Below are positions 25,416 to 34,751 of a stretch of 64,000 nucleotides of DNA, piece by piece. The translations under genes were made by a program, and so were the position numbers. The notes beneath the pieces were generated by a model, which made no database searches, had not been told where the DNA came from, and was given only the letters and a program-made list of their open reading frames with translations. The stretch covers positions 3,906,001 to 3,970,000 of the forward strand of contig NZ_CP093313.1 in NCBI RefSeq assembly GCF_025264625.1. Reading direction: 5' to 3'. Position 1 is the stretch's first letter. The number at the start of each line of letters is the position of its first letter. This stretch comes from Occallatibacter riparius (GTDB lineage Bacteria; Acidobacteriota; Terriglobia; Terriglobales; Acidobacteriaceae).

Positions 25416-26750
25416 ATGGCCCTCGGTGTATTGAACAACCTGTCAGCGATCTATGCTGAGCACAATCTGAACAACACGAATACGAGCCTGCAGAGCGTTC
25501 TCCAGCAGCTCTCTTCGGGTTCCAGGATTAACTCGGGCGCAGACGACGCCGCCGGCCTTTCTCTCGTGAACGGCCTGGGGGCGAACGCCAAGGCGCTCAC
25601 CCAATCGGCTACCAACGCTACGGAAGGCGTGGGCCTTCTCCAGGTGGCCGACGGAGCGCTCTCGCAGGTGACCAACCTGCTGAATCGCGCCATCACTCTC
25701 GCGACCGAAGCTTCCAACGGCACGCTGAACGCCTCGCAGGCAGCGGCGGCCGATCAGGAATACCAGTCGATCCTGTCGGAGATCAACAACATCGGTTCCA
25801 CTACGACTTACAACCAGAACCAGGTCTTCACGGGGTCGACGGTCAACATCTATACGGGAGACTCGTCGAGCACGGGCGCTTCAATCGACAGCCTTTACTT
25901 CGCACAGCTCAGTTCCACTTCGATGGGCGACGCCAACGGCACCATCTCTTACGGTTCCGGCCAAAGCACCTTCGTGGATCTGACCGCCAGCGGAGCTGGC
26001 GCCAACGCCCAGACCACCGACTCCATCACGGCCGGGAGCACCATCACGTTCACGATTCTTCAGGCCAACGGCACCACGGTCACAAAGAGCGTTTCGACTG
26101 GTGGCACCACCCCCTACAGCAACACCGTTGGTGGCATGATCCAGGCCATCAACAACGCGGGGCTGGGCGTGACGGCGACATTCACAACGCGCGCTGCGGC
26201 CGGCGTGGTCGGCGGTACCGGAACCGATACGGGCATCCAGATCTCCGGCACTTTTGTAGGCTCAGGTACAGGTCCCACCGCAGCCGGATATCACGTCGGT
26301 GTCGATAACAGTACCGGAACCACGATGAAAGACACGCAGGCCGGCGTCGCTCAAGGTGCCGCGCAGAACTCGGTCAATGGCGGATTGAGCAGCGGCATCG
26401 CTACTCTCAGCTACACTGCCGCGGCGGGCGGCTCGACGAGCCTCGCCGGTACCAAGCTCACCACGACGGCATTTGCTCAAGGCGCTTTGTCGCTCCTCAA
26501 TGCCGCAGTCTCTTCGGTCGCATCGCAGGACGGCTACATCGGCGCGCAGATCAACACGCTGAACGCCATCAGCCAGGTCATGAGCACGCAGCAGGAGAAC
26601 ATTGTCTCGGCGCAGAACGCCATCCAGGCCACCGACTATGCCTCCGCGACTTCAGCAATGTCGAAGTACCAGATTCTGAGCCAGACGGGCATTGCAGCGC
26701 TGGCCCAGGCCAACAGCATGCAGCAGGAAGTGACCAAGCTTTTGCAGTAA
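25416..26750 (+). CDS. fliC: Flagellin
   Basis: A 444-aa flagellin that would polymerise into the flagellar filament. The conserved N-terminal D0/D1 helices (NNLSAIYAEHNLNNTNTSL, LSSGSRINSGADDAAGLS) and C-terminal D1/D0 (ISQVMSTQQENIVSAQNAIQATDYA and the ending SMQQEVTKLLQ) flank a Ser/Thr/Gly-rich variable centre (about 140-330). AAGGAG lies just upstream of the ATG. No other flagellar gene (hook, cap, chaperone, basal body) is near, so the gene is isolated from its machinery in this window. Confidence 0.95.
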   Translation: MALGVLNNLSAIYAEHNLNNTNTSLQSVLQQLSSGSRINSGADDAAGLSLVNGLGANAKALTQSATNATEGVGLLQVADGALSQVTNLLNRAITLATEASNGTLNASQAAAADQEYQSILSEINNIGSTTTYNQNQVFTGSTVNIYTGDSSSTGASIDSLYFAQLSSTSMGDANGTISYGSGQSTFVDLTASGAGANAQTTDSITAGSTITFTILQANGTTVTKSVSTGGTTPYSNTVGGMIQAINNAGLGVTATFTTRAAAGVVGGTGTDTGIQISGTFVGSGTGPTAAGYHVGVDNSTGTTMKDTQAGVAQGAAQNSVNGGLSSGIATLSYTAAAGGSTSLAGTKLTTTAFAQGALSLLNAAVSSVASQDGYIGAQINTLNAISQVMSTQQENIVSAQNAIQATDYASATSAMSKYQILSQTGIAALAQANSMQQEVTKLLQ

Positions 26751-26794
26751 TCAAGCAGTACTGAAGCACTTTCGAGAAAACCCAGGGACAGGGC

Positions 26795-26826
26795 GGCGGC
26801 AAGCACAGCTTGCCGCCTATTTTGTT
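26795..26826 (+). terminator. Terminator after flagellin
   Basis: A perfect 10-bp stem GGCGGCAAGC / GCTTGCCGCC with a 3-nt loop (26805-26807), followed by TATTTTGTT. Confidence 0.82.
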
Positions 26827-26921
26827 GGAAAGGGCAGGGAGTCGGGGATAGGGAGAAGTGGATAGGAACTGCATAGGCCCAGAGGGGAGAGTTGCGACTC
26901 CCTCTTCCCTAATGCATGTCC

Positions 26922-27344
26922 TTACTCAATTTTGTCGCACTGATCGCGGTAGCACCACTGTGTCGGAGTGCGGCCAGCGGGTCCGCCAAAGCGAACCTTC
27001 AGTGGATCGTCGGAGCCGATGCCGTAGGAGATCACGTGCCGTCCACCCTTGGAGGCTGGTTCGTCGAAAGATCTAACCTCTGCCCGCACGTTGCCATCGC
27101 TTGCTTGCCGGAAAAGCGCCAGAATGTCGTCCTCGGACATGTTGGCGCGGAGTTGGCCAATCAGGCTGTCATATGGCGTGGGATCAGGATGGCGGTTTAG
27201 TGGCCGCCATGACAGGTAGACCGAGAGACACGCAGCGACTGTTGCAGTAACGAACAAGGCGATCCAGACAATCCGCTTGCGGTTTGTGCCTTCTTCGAGC
27301 TCGTCGACGCTGCGAGCAGCTCCCTCAGTTTTCCCCGGAAACAT
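26922..27344 (-). CDS. Membrane-anchored hypothetical protein
   Basis: A 140-aa protein with a short charged N-terminus, one membrane segment (about 25-45, IVWIALFVTATVAACLSVYLS) and an outside domain of about 90 residues ending with two cysteines (WCYRDQCDKIE) that could form a disulphide. I do not recognise a family. It lies between flagellin (convergent, with a terminator between) and the pnt operon on the same strand, 105 nt downstream of pntB. Confidence 0.6.
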   Translation of the reverse strand: MFPGKTEGAARSVDELEEGTNRKRIVWIALFVTATVAACLSVYLSWRPLNRHPDPTPYDSLIGQLRANMSEDDILALFRQASDGNVRAEVRSFDEPASKGGRHVISYGIGSDDPLKVRFGGPAGRTPTQWCYRDQCDKIE

Positions 27345-27449
27345 ACGTCAGCCTCGGCGTGCACCCGTTCTTCAAGGATTTTCCTGTGGGTAGGAAGCTA
27401 ACACATCCAACCAACCGGCACAACGTTATTTAGGTTTGCCCCATGCGGC

Positions 27450-28844
27450 CTAAACGTGCTGCACCGCCTGTGCCAGGTGGGTCAGGCTCGATTTGGCATC
27501 TCCGTAGAGCATGGAAGTGCACGACTTGAAGAACAGCGGATTCTCGAGGCCCGAGAAGCCGCGCCCCTGCCCGCGTTTCAACACGATTACGCTTCGAGCG
27601 CGATCCACCTCAAGGATCGGCATGCCCGCGATCAGCGACTTCGGATTGTCGCGTGCGTCGGGATTCACCACATCGTTTGCGCCGATCACCACTGCAACAT
27701 CAGTCGATGGAAATTCCGGGTTGATTTGCTCCATCTCATACAAAGCCGAATAGGGCACATTCGCTTCGGCAAGCAGCACATTCATGTGTCCCGGCATGCG
27801 TCCCGCTACTGGATGAATCGCATACTTGACCGTCACGCCGCGCTCCTCAAGCATGTCGGCCAGCTCACGCACCGCGTGCTGGGCCTGCGCAGTTGCCAAA
27901 CCATACCCGGGAACGAAGATGACGCGGCTGGCAAACGCCAACTGCATGGCCGCGTCGTCCAGCGAGATCTCGCGCATCACGCCGCCGGCGGAATGTGTTT
28001 CCTCCGCGATCACCGAGCCGAACCCGCCGAACAGCACATTGGTGATAGACCGGTTCATCGCTTTGCACATCAGCACTGACAGAATGAATCCCGAGAAGCC
28101 GTCGAGCGTGCCGGCGATGATGAGCACGTTGTTTCCGAGCACAAATCCTGTTGCCGCCGCCGCGAGGCCAGCATAGGAATTCAACAGCGACATCACGACA
28201 GGCATATCCGCCGAGCCGATCGGAATCACCAGCATCACACCAAACAGGAACGCAATGCCGAGCATGCTGTAAAACACCGCGCTTGCTTCAGGATTGAACC
28301 AGAAGTAGAAGAAGCATCCTGCCATCGCAGCCGCGGTCGCGAGGTTCACGATGTTCTGCCCCTTGAACTGGATCGGTCTGCCCGGAACAATGCCCTGCAG
28401 CTTGCCCGCCGCAATCAGCGAACCCGTCGTTGTGAGCGCGCCCAGGATGATTTCGAATCCGAGTGCGCCACGCTTCACCGGGCCAAGCTCGTTGATGTTC
28501 ACCAGGAACTCGCCAATACCGACCAGCGCCGCCGCCAGCGCGCCGAACGCGTGTGAAAGCGCGGTTCGCTGCGGCATCGCCGTCATCGGCACAGATACAG
28601 CCATCCACGCGCCGATGATGGATCCGAGGCTTAGACCGGCGATGATCCACGTCCATGAGATGATGTGCCCGCCAATGAGCGTTCCCACTACCGCGGCAAA
28701 CATGCCGCCTTCCGCAAGGAACATCCCTCGCCGCGCGGTGTCAGGGTGCGACATCATCTTCAGCGAAAGGATGAAGAGAATCGACGCGATCAGGTACGTC
28801 GCTTCCATGAAATACATCGAAGGAGAGTAGGTGGCGAAATTCAC
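27450..28844 (-). CDS. pntB: NAD(P) transhydrogenase subunit beta
   Basis: A 464-aa subunit containing the membrane part of domain II (about eight to nine segments) and the C-terminal NADP-binding domain III (FVPGYGLATAQAQHAV, HPVAGRMPGHMNVLLAEA, VVIGANDVVNPDA). With the alpha subunits it couples proton import to hydride transfer from NADH to NADP+, supplying NADPH. Its start overlaps the pntAB stop by 4 nt. It is the last gene of a three-gene operon in the order pntAA-pntAB-pntB. Confidence 0.96.
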   Translation of the reverse strand: MNFATYSPSMYFMEATYLIASILFILSLKMMSHPDTARRGMFLAEGGMFAAVVGTLIGGHIISWTWIIAGLSLGSIIGAWMAVSVPMTAMPQRTALSHAFGALAAALVGIGEFLVNINELGPVKRGALGFEIILGALTTTGSLIAAGKLQGIVPGRPIQFKGQNIVNLATAAAMAGCFFYFWFNPEASAVFYSMLGIAFLFGVMLVIPIGSADMPVVMSLLNSYAGLAAAATGFVLGNNVLIIAGTLDGFSGFILSVLMCKAMNRSITNVLFGGFGSVIAEETHSAGGVMREISLDDAAMQLAFASRVIFVPGYGLATAQAQHAVRELADMLEERGVTVKYAIHPVAGRMPGHMNVLLAEANVPYSALYEMEQINPEFPSTDVAVVIGANDVVNPDARDNPKSLIAGMPILEVDRARSVIVLKRGQGRGFSGLENPLFFKSCTSMLYGDAKSSLTHLAQAVQHV

Positions 28845-29173
28845 TTCGCTTCCTCCTTCTTCGCGGCCGCCGCGCGGTTCTTGAACATCTTCAGCATGCG
28901 ATCCGTAATGCCGAAGCCGCCCACCACGTTGATGGTGGCGGTAGTCACGGCCACGAAGCCCAGAATGTGCGCAGGCAGCGGATAGCCCTTTGATCCCGCC
29001 AGCACCAGCGAGCCGATCAGCGAAATGCCCGAGATGGCATTCGTGGCCGACATCAACGGCGTGTGCAGCAGGGGGGGCACGCGGCTGATGACCTGGTAGC
29101 CAAGAAACGCCGCCAGCGCGAACACGTATACGGAAGCGATCAATACAGCGGGACTGAAGACATTCGCATTCAT
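28841..29173 (-). CDS. pntAB: NAD(P) transhydrogenase subunit alpha, membrane part (PntAB)
   Basis: A 110-aa hydrophobic subunit with three to four membrane segments. It carries the characteristic GYQVISRVPPLLHTPLMSATNAISGI stretch (start near 24, given here in two halves: GYQVISRVPPLLH and TPLMSATNAISGI) and the INVVGGFGITDRML stretch near the C-terminus. It supplies the membrane helices that in E. coli are fused to the alpha subunit; a separate small subunit is the Rhodospirillum-type arrangement. Confidence 0.94.
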   Translation of the reverse strand: MNANVFSPAVLIASVYVFALAAFLGYQVISRVPPLLHTPLMSATNAISGISLIGSLVLAGSKGYPLPAHILGFVAVTTATINVVGGFGITDRMLKMFKNRAAAAKKEEAK

Positions 29174-29228
29174 CAGAAATCTCTCTGGTCGAACTTGATT
29201 GGCCTGTAGCGGTTACATTCGGGTGCTG

Positions 29229-29275
29229 CGCGATGGCTGATGGCTACGAGCTACTGGCTATCGGCTCCAGCAATT
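29229..29275. repeat. Dispersed GTAGC/GGCTAC-type repeat overlapping the end of pntAA
   Basis: A string of near-repeats (GGCTGATGGCTACGAGC, TACTGGCTATCGGC) belonging to the same word family as the repeats between rplM, rpsI and rpsB. The pntAA stop codon and its last few codons fall inside it. Confidence 0.5.
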
Positions 29276-30392
29276 TCGCAACTCTCGGATTAACTGGCTT
29301 GCCCTGGTGCGCCACACACGCCCCGGCCAAAACTTCATCCGTCAGGTCGATCGCCAGCTCGCCCTTCTTCACAATGAGCCCGAGGAAGTTGAGTACATTG
29401 CGCGCGTAGAGCTTGCTCGCATCGACTGGGACCTCGGCCGGCAGGTTCAGAGGCGCCAGCAGCGTGACTCCATTGATCTGCTGCGTGACTCCGGGCTTGG
29501 TGAGCTCGCAGTTGCCCCCCGCGGGAGCAGCCAGGTCCACCAGCACCGCACCCGGCCGCATCGCTTCCACGGCCTCGCGTCGGATGAGCCGCGGTGCCGG
29601 CCGTCCCGGCACTTGCGCGGTGCTTACGATCACGTCGGAGTGAGCCGCGGTCTTCGTAATGAGGTCCCGTCCGCGATCGAGAGCCTCCTCGGTCAGCTCT
29701 GCCGCATATCCGCCGCCGCCCTCGGTATTGATTCCTCCCAGGTCGACGTCGAGGAACTTTGCCCCCAACGATCGCACCTGTTCACCTGCTGCAGCGCGCA
29801 CGTCATACGCTTCGACGACCGCGCCCAGTCTGCGCGCCGTAGCGATGGCCTGCAGCCCCGCCACGCCCGCGCCGATCACGAACACCTTGGCGGGCGGAAC
29901 CGTTCCCGCCGCCGTCATCAGCATGGGAAAGAGGCGCGGCAGCCGGTCGGCCGCCATCACGATGGCCTTGTATCCAGCTACCGTGGCCATCGATGAGAGG
30001 GCGTCCATCGACTGCGCGCGCGTGATGCGCGGAACCAGTTCCATGCTGAACAGCGTCGCGCCGCGCTCGATCGCAGCCTGCAGAGCCGAGGACGCGTCGA
30101 GCGGCTTCAGGAAGCCGATCACCACGGCGCCTGCTTTCAAGCGAGCCTGGTCGGCGGGGTCAAGCGCATTCACCCCTGGCAACACATCGGCGCTGGCCAG
30201 CAGGTCGGCCCGATTCGTCGTAATAGTGGCGCCTGCTTCGGCATAGTCCGCATCCCGGGCGCCCGCTGCCGCGCCCGCACCCGCTTCAACCGAAATATCG
30301 ATCCCCTGAGCTTTCAGTCCCTTAAGACTCTCAGGCAAGAGAGCGACACGCGACTCGCCGGGAGACGTCTCCTTCAAGATCCCTAGTAACAC
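29244..30392 (-). CDS. pntAA: NAD(P) transhydrogenase subunit alpha, NAD-binding part (PntAA)
   Basis: A 382-aa soluble subunit holding the NAD(H)-binding domain I. Motifs: KETSPGESRVAL at the start, VFVIGAGVAGLQAIATARRLGA (Rossmann GxGxxG; VIGAGVAGLQA), RSLGAKFLDVD and AAPAGGNCELT. The GTG at 30392 is chosen because GGAGG sits six bases before it; a TTG 15 nt further upstream lacks a ribosome site. The alanine dehydrogenase family is related, but operon context fixes this as PntAA. The C-terminal codons lie in a dispersed repeat. Confidence 0.94.
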   Translation of the reverse strand: MLLGILKETSPGESRVALLPESLKGLKAQGIDISVEAGAGAAAGARDADYAEAGATITTNRADLLASADVLPGVNALDPADQARLKAGAVVIGFLKPLDASSALQAAIERGATLFSMELVPRITRAQSMDALSSMATVAGYKAIVMAADRLPRLFPMLMTAAGTVPPAKVFVIGAGVAGLQAIATARRLGAVVEAYDVRAAAGEQVRSLGAKFLDVDLGGINTEGGGGYAAELTEEALDRGRDLITKTAAHSDVIVSTAQVPGRPAPRLIRREAVEAMRPGAVLVDLAAPAGGNCELTKPGVTQQINGVTLLAPLNLPAEVPVDASKLYARNVLNFLGLIVKKGELAIDLTDEVLAGACVAHQGKPVNPRVAKLLEPIASSS

Positions 30393-30591
30393 GGGTGGCC
30401 TCCACAATGGACCAGGAAATGAGGAATGAACAGACAGTTACCACTAGTTGCGGGCAATGTCCATGTTGATTACTCGAAATTATTGAGCACAGTGGGTCTG
30501 GAATTGTGTGACATCGGTCACCGCAGGACGCCTCGCTGCGTGCAGGCTCTTGAATCTAGGCTGCTTTACATGCACTTTTTCGTCAGCGCAC

Positions 30592-32409
30592 TCACTGCGG
30601 CAACGGCTCGGGTGTGGCCTCAGCGATCTCTGTCGCCGCGCATTCCATCGCCTCGAGCTGCGCCCGCATGGCCTGGAACTCCGCCAGGTCATGCAGCGGT
30701 TTCAACCGCGGGTCCGAGAGCATGGCAAAGAACCAGGGGCAGCGGTCCTCGTCTCCAGCGCGAAGTTCGGCCATCGCGCATTCGCAATCGCCCAGCGCGG
30801 CATAGGCCGGCGAGGCGAAAGATCGTACTACGTAGCGTTCATGGCTGAGCCACTGCAGGCGCTCCAGCCAGTCCTCAGCCGCATTCCGATCTCCGTTGCA
30901 GGCCAAGGCGTAGGCGTGGACGGCAATCGCCATATCGAAATACGGCGTCTGCTGTGCCAGCTCTTTCGTGAGGGAGATGGCGCGCTCCGCTTCACCGTTG
31001 AATGCCAGAATCGCGCCGCCATACAGCCGGCCCGCCACGTGATCCGGACTGAGATCAAGACACCGCGCCACCTGCCGCATGCTTTCGCCGTTTTTTCCGG
31101 AGAGGTGATAAACCAGCGCCAGTTCCGCATTCAACCACGGCGAATACGGGTCCTTTTCGACCGCTGCACTCAACAATCCTGTGGCTTCGCTGAAGCGGTG
31201 GCGGCTGGCTGCAAATAAAGCGCGAATGCGTGCTTCCCACGGGTCGAATGGGCGATTGATGCCGCAATCGAACATGCTCTGTGCGGCGGTCAGGTCACGA
31301 TCCACGTGGAACTTCATCCATGCCAGCGCAGGAAGAATCGCCGCGCGCGCATCCTCGTGCTCCCTCAGCGACTCGGCGATATGCTTGACCTGCTGTCCGG
31401 CAATTCGAGGCGCTGTATAGCCGAGAAGTTCCTGCGTCACGGTGGCGCGAACGATGTCCACGCGCGCCTGCAGCAGTCCCGGGTCCAACTCAATCGCGTG
31501 ATGCAGGTAACGAAGCCCGTCCTGCATCCTGTGGGGCTCCGTCGACTGCCATTCGTAACGGCCGCGCAAAAATGTGTCGAACGCGCGGCTGTGGTGATCT
31601 GAACCGCTCGGTACAGACGAAGGTGTTTCGACGTTGACGCCAGATCTGAAGGCAAGCCGTTCAACAACCATCTCTTGCAGAGCGGCCGCACGATCGCGCG
31701 AGACTAATGCATCTTCCACCCAGATCTGCGTCCCGTCCTCTATGCGAATCAATTCCATGCGCAGGCGAAAATGCCGGCCCAAGATCTGCACGGTTCCCGT
31801 CAGGACCAGATCCGCCTGCAGCGCTTCACCCACCTGCTGGGCGCTCATACCTTTGTCGGCGAGCGTGAACGCTGAATCGCGCGCCAGCATTGAGAAGATC
31901 TGCGGCCGTAACGCCGTCAGCCTTGCGGTAGCATCTTCGGCTACCGCTTGTCCCATGTGCTCCGGCACGTTCGGCCCGCAGGAAAAAGGAACCAAAGCCA
32001 GACGAAGCAGCGCTGGATCGGCAGCCGTAGACATAACGTCCTTCTCCACCTCTCCGGTGAGGCGGTATCCCTGCTTGTAGATTGTCTGAATGCGGTCTTC
32101 AGCTTCGAGCCTCGCGCGCAGCGACGAGATGCATCGCGGAATGCTGTCGGCTGTGACGTGAACGTCTCCCCAAACCGTGTCGCGCAACTGCTGCGGAGTG
32201 ACGATGTGGCCGGCATGCTGAAGTAGCAGCCGCAGGGCGGCAAGTTCCTTCGCGGGAAGATGCACCGGAACCTGGTGGCGGAGAAGCGTACCGTCCGGTT
32301 CGAGACAGTAGTCTCCAAACCTGAACCTGGGTCCTGTGCCTCGCGACGAGTCGACTGCAGATAGATTCATCGGAACCACACATTCCGAGATTGCGCATCC
32401 ATTATCCAT
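30592..32409 (-). CDS. CadC-like winged-helix regulator with TPR-type C-terminus
   Basis: A 605-aa protein. Residues about 28-118 form an OmpR/CadC-type winged helix (FRFGDYCLEPDGTLLRH, LPAKELAALRLLLQ, GVHVTADSIPRCIS-like, IYKQGYRL). A middle domain of about 140-260 (VPFSCGP, LVLTGTVQILGRHFRLRMEL) resembles the FlgO/adenylate-cyclase-associated domain often found in this combination. The rest (about 280-590) is helical, TPR-like. There is no membrane segment, unlike CadC itself. Many Acidobacteriota carry such regulators; the signal and targets are unknown. Candidate operators lie just upstream. Confidence 0.82.
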   Translation of the reverse strand: MDNGCAISECVVPMNLSAVDSSRGTGPRFRFGDYCLEPDGTLLRHQVPVHLPAKELAALRLLLQHAGHIVTPQQLRDTVWGDVHVTADSIPRCISSLRARLEAEDRIQTIYKQGYRLTGEVEKDVMSTAADPALLRLALVPFSCGPNVPEHMGQAVAEDATARLTALRPQIFSMLARDSAFTLADKGMSAQQVGEALQADLVLTGTVQILGRHFRLRMELIRIEDGTQIWVEDALVSRDRAAALQEMVVERLAFRSGVNVETPSSVPSGSDHHSRAFDTFLRGRYEWQSTEPHRMQDGLRYLHHAIELDPGLLQARVDIVRATVTQELLGYTAPRIAGQQVKHIAESLREHEDARAAILPALAWMKFHVDRDLTAAQSMFDCGINRPFDPWEARIRALFAASRHRFSEATGLLSAAVEKDPYSPWLNAELALVYHLSGKNGESMRQVARCLDLSPDHVAGRLYGGAILAFNGEAERAISLTKELAQQTPYFDMAIAVHAYALACNGDRNAAEDWLERLQWLSHERYVVRSFASPAYAALGDCECAMAELRAGDEDRCPWFFAMLSDPRLKPLHDLAEFQAMRAQLEAMECAATEIAEATPEPLPQ

Positions 32410-32428
32410 CCCTTCAGAGAAACGGCAA

Positions 32429-32443
32429 CTGTCAATCTGACAG
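32429..32443. promoter_or_regulatory. Short palindrome upstream of the CadC-like regulator
   Basis: CTGTCA-ATC-TGACAG, perfect 6-nt arms centred about 27 nt upstream of the regulator start. It is a possible autoregulatory operator; no protein is assigned. Confidence 0.35.
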
Positions 32444-32508
32444 ACCGATCCTGCCGCGTAACAACATGCTCAATCAGTTGTTCGACGGATCAAATTCAAT
32501 GAAGTGTG

Positions 32509-32524
32509 TGTGTTCTATCTCACA
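32509..32524. promoter_or_regulatory. CRP/FNR-type site upstream of the CadC-like regulator
   Basis: TGTGT-TCTATC-TCACA matches the CRP consensus TGTGA-N6-TCACA at all but one of the ten half-site positions. It lies about 100 nt upstream of the regulator start. Confidence 0.4.
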
Positions 32525-32606
32525 CATGTGGGGTAAAGGTGCTGGACAGTTCTTCGCAAAGCAGCCTTCGGCCGCGCATCTTTGAAGCGAGCGGCCGAAG
32601 CGGACT

Positions 32607-33812
32607 TCAGTACTGTGATTTGATCGCGTACGTGAGGCCCATCGTGAATTGGAAGGAGTTGCGCTTGGTGGCGGGCACCGTCGCCGGAGGGTTGTTCAGA
32701 TAGCTGTCAATCGTGCCGACGGAGAATCCGAAGTTTTTGTAAGCGGTGAAGGCTACAGTATTCGTTTCGTTCGCCGAGTAAGCGCGCGGCACGTTATACG
32801 AAGGGATATAGGCAAGCTCCTGCGTGTATGTGAACGGTTTCGTGTGAAGAATGTAGTTGAACGCGAACGTAGAGCCGATCAGGTCCTCGGTGGTGCCCGT
32901 TGTCCCGGTGATGAATTGCTGCCTTTCGTATTGCACCGTGCCCTTCACGTCGGCCTCGTGCCGCGGAGTGCTGAAGAGGGTCCAGCCCAGTCCGCCGCCG
33001 TAGATCTGCTGTAGTTGCAGGTTCTGCGCGAAATTGTGATCGAAGGCGGTCTGCGCTAGCGCATACATCTTTGGCGAGAAGTATTGGTCGCGTTCCGCGT
33101 CTATGTGAAAGATGGCAGACTTGGTGGTCGGCACGCCAGGTTCAGTGATCTTGCCGTAGGAGCCCTGGAAGTCGAACATCGTGCGATTGCGCGGATCGAG
33201 CCAGTTCACAGTCGGAACCAGCCGCACCAGGCTCAATGCGCCCGACACCGTGTACTGATTCTGCGTGGCCTGCACCAGCGTTGCACCGGCGGTTGCGGCG
33301 CCATTCCATCCCTTGAAGAAGCTTGGCTCGTGGAATTGCTTCTGAATGGTTGCTGTATCCACCACGTACGCTGCGTTCGCAACCGGTATCGACGCCGGCG
33401 TTGGCGCCGCATCCGCCGCATGAAGCGTGATCGACTGGTTCGCTACGTCCACTGAGCCAGTGGGAATCTGCGCCGCCGCGCCTTTCTTGTGGCTCAGCTT
33501 CACACCCTTTTGCAGCACGCCGAACTGATCGGCAGAATGCATCTCCTTGACGTGGTCCCAGCTTACGTCCACATCGCCCAGCGCCTCCGAGTGAAACGTC
33601 ACCTTGCCGCCGGCGACCTTCACCAGCTTTCCATGGAGCGTGTCGCCGTTGCTCAGCACCAGCACATCGCCGGTTGCATCGGGAGCACCTGCGCCCGCCG
33701 CTGCACCGGAGGCGAATGCGGGGCGGGGAAGTGCGGTTGCGGACACGAAAGTAAAAAGCACGATGGCAATGTAGATAGAGCAAAAGCGAGAAACCTTAAG
33801 CAAGCAGTTCAT
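32607..33812 (-). CDS. DUF481-like outer-membrane beta-barrel protein
   Basis: A 401-aa exported protein starting at ATG 33812 (GGAAAG ribosome site). A signal peptide (about 1-34) is followed by a small domain (DVLVLSNGDTLHGKLVKVAGGKV, about 48-100) of the type that precedes DUF481 barrels. A long region of alternating hydrophobic/polar residues then ends in an aromatic-terminated strand (TMGLTYAIKSQY), as outer-membrane barrels do. The function is unknown; it may be a structural or salt-induced outer-membrane protein. Confidence 0.72.
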   Translation of the reverse strand: MNCLLKVSRFCSIYIAIVLFTFVSATALPRPAFASGAAAGAGAPDATGDVLVLSNGDTLHGKLVKVAGGKVTFHSEALGDVDVSWDHVKEMHSADQFGVLQKGVKLSHKKGAAAQIPTGSVDVANQSITLHAADAAPTPASIPVANAAYVVDTATIQKQFHEPSFFKGWNGAATAGATLVQATQNQYTVSGALSLVRLVPTVNWLDPRNRTMFDFQGSYGKITEPGVPTTKSAIFHIDAERDQYFSPKMYALAQTAFDHNFAQNLQLQQIYGGGLGWTLFSTPRHEADVKGTVQYERQQFITGTTGTTEDLIGSTFAFNYILHTKPFTYTQELAYIPSYNVPRAYSANETNTVAFTAYKNFGFSVGTIDSYLNNPPATVPATKRNSFQFTMGLTYAIKSQY

Positions 33813-34082
33813 CGGCACTTTCCTTTTAATGAGGTAGTGAGGTGGAAAACGGGGGGAAACCGACCTTGGGTCGATCACTTTGATGCAAAACCTGCCTGCA
33901 ACCGTTGCAGGCGGAATACGTTACAAGCATGTGAGCCGGCCCGGCGCATTGCATCTGCAAAAAGCAGCAGTTCTTCCCGCAAAGTGATGAAGCGCACTTG
34001 AAGGTGCAGAAATTCTTCAGAATTCCCTCCAGATATCGGCTCCGCGCCTGGTGCATTCTGCCGGAAGAAAGGCTGAAAGCCA

Positions 34083-34724
34083 ATGCCGAAATCCATCTCG
34101 TATGCTGTGTGGTCGCTCCAAACTTATGCCTTGGGAATGAAACTGCGGGCGCTGCGCACCAGAAAGCGCCTTACCCTCTCGCGGTTGGCAGCCGAGACAG
34201 GCCTCTCCACCGCCCTGCTCTCCAAGCTCGAAACCGACCGCATGATTCCCACCCTGCCCACGCTTGCCACCATCTGCCGCGTCTACGGCGTAGGGCTCAG
34301 TTACTTCTTCAATGAGCCGGAACGGCACGCGCTCTCCATAACCCGCAAAGCCCACCTGCAGGGAAACGCCCGCAGCTCTGACACTGCCCGCACCATCCCT
34401 CTCACCGCGCCGGGCCAGGGTGCCCGGATGCATGCCGAAATGGTCGAAGTTACCTCGGCCGCACCGCTCTCGCTGAGCGAACCAAATGACGAGACCTGCG
34501 GACTGATCTACGTCATTGAAGGCAAACTGGAGTTCAGCGCCGGCGGCATGAACGAGCTGCTCGAAGCCGGCGACTGCGCCTACATTGAGAGCAATATGAC
34601 GCTCGCTTGGAGCACCAGCGGCAAGCAGCGCTGCCGCGTCCTCATCGTGAAGCCGCCTGTCGAAGCAGGAACTCCGCCCCGGGAACACGCGTCGCACTAT
34701 ACGACCGCAGAGCCTCCCCGTTAG
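34083..34724 (+). CDS. XRE-family regulator with C-terminal cupin domain
   Basis: A 213-aa regulator. The N-terminal XRE helix-turn-helix (about 19-75: LRALRTRKRLTLSRLAAETG, STALLSKLETDRMIPTLPTLA) is joined to a cupin sensor domain (about 110-200). Such proteins bind a small metabolite in the cupin and repress adjacent transport or catabolic genes. It lies 27 nt upstream of the sugar transporter gene, so that gene and the aldolase beyond are its probable targets. An internal ATG at 34137 (MKLRALRT) may be the real start. Confidence 0.85.
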   Translation: MPKSISYAVWSLQTYALGMKLRALRTRKRLTLSRLAAETGLSTALLSKLETDRMIPTLPTLATICRVYGVGLSYFFNEPERHALSITRKAHLQGNARSSDTARTIPLTAPGQGARMHAEMVEVTSAAPLSLSEPNDETCGLIYVIEGKLEFSAGGMNELLEAGDCAYIESNMTLAWSTSGKQRCRVLIVKPPVEAGTPPREHASHYTTAEPPR

Positions 34725-34751
34725 GATGGTCTGGTTCCAACAAGGACGGGC

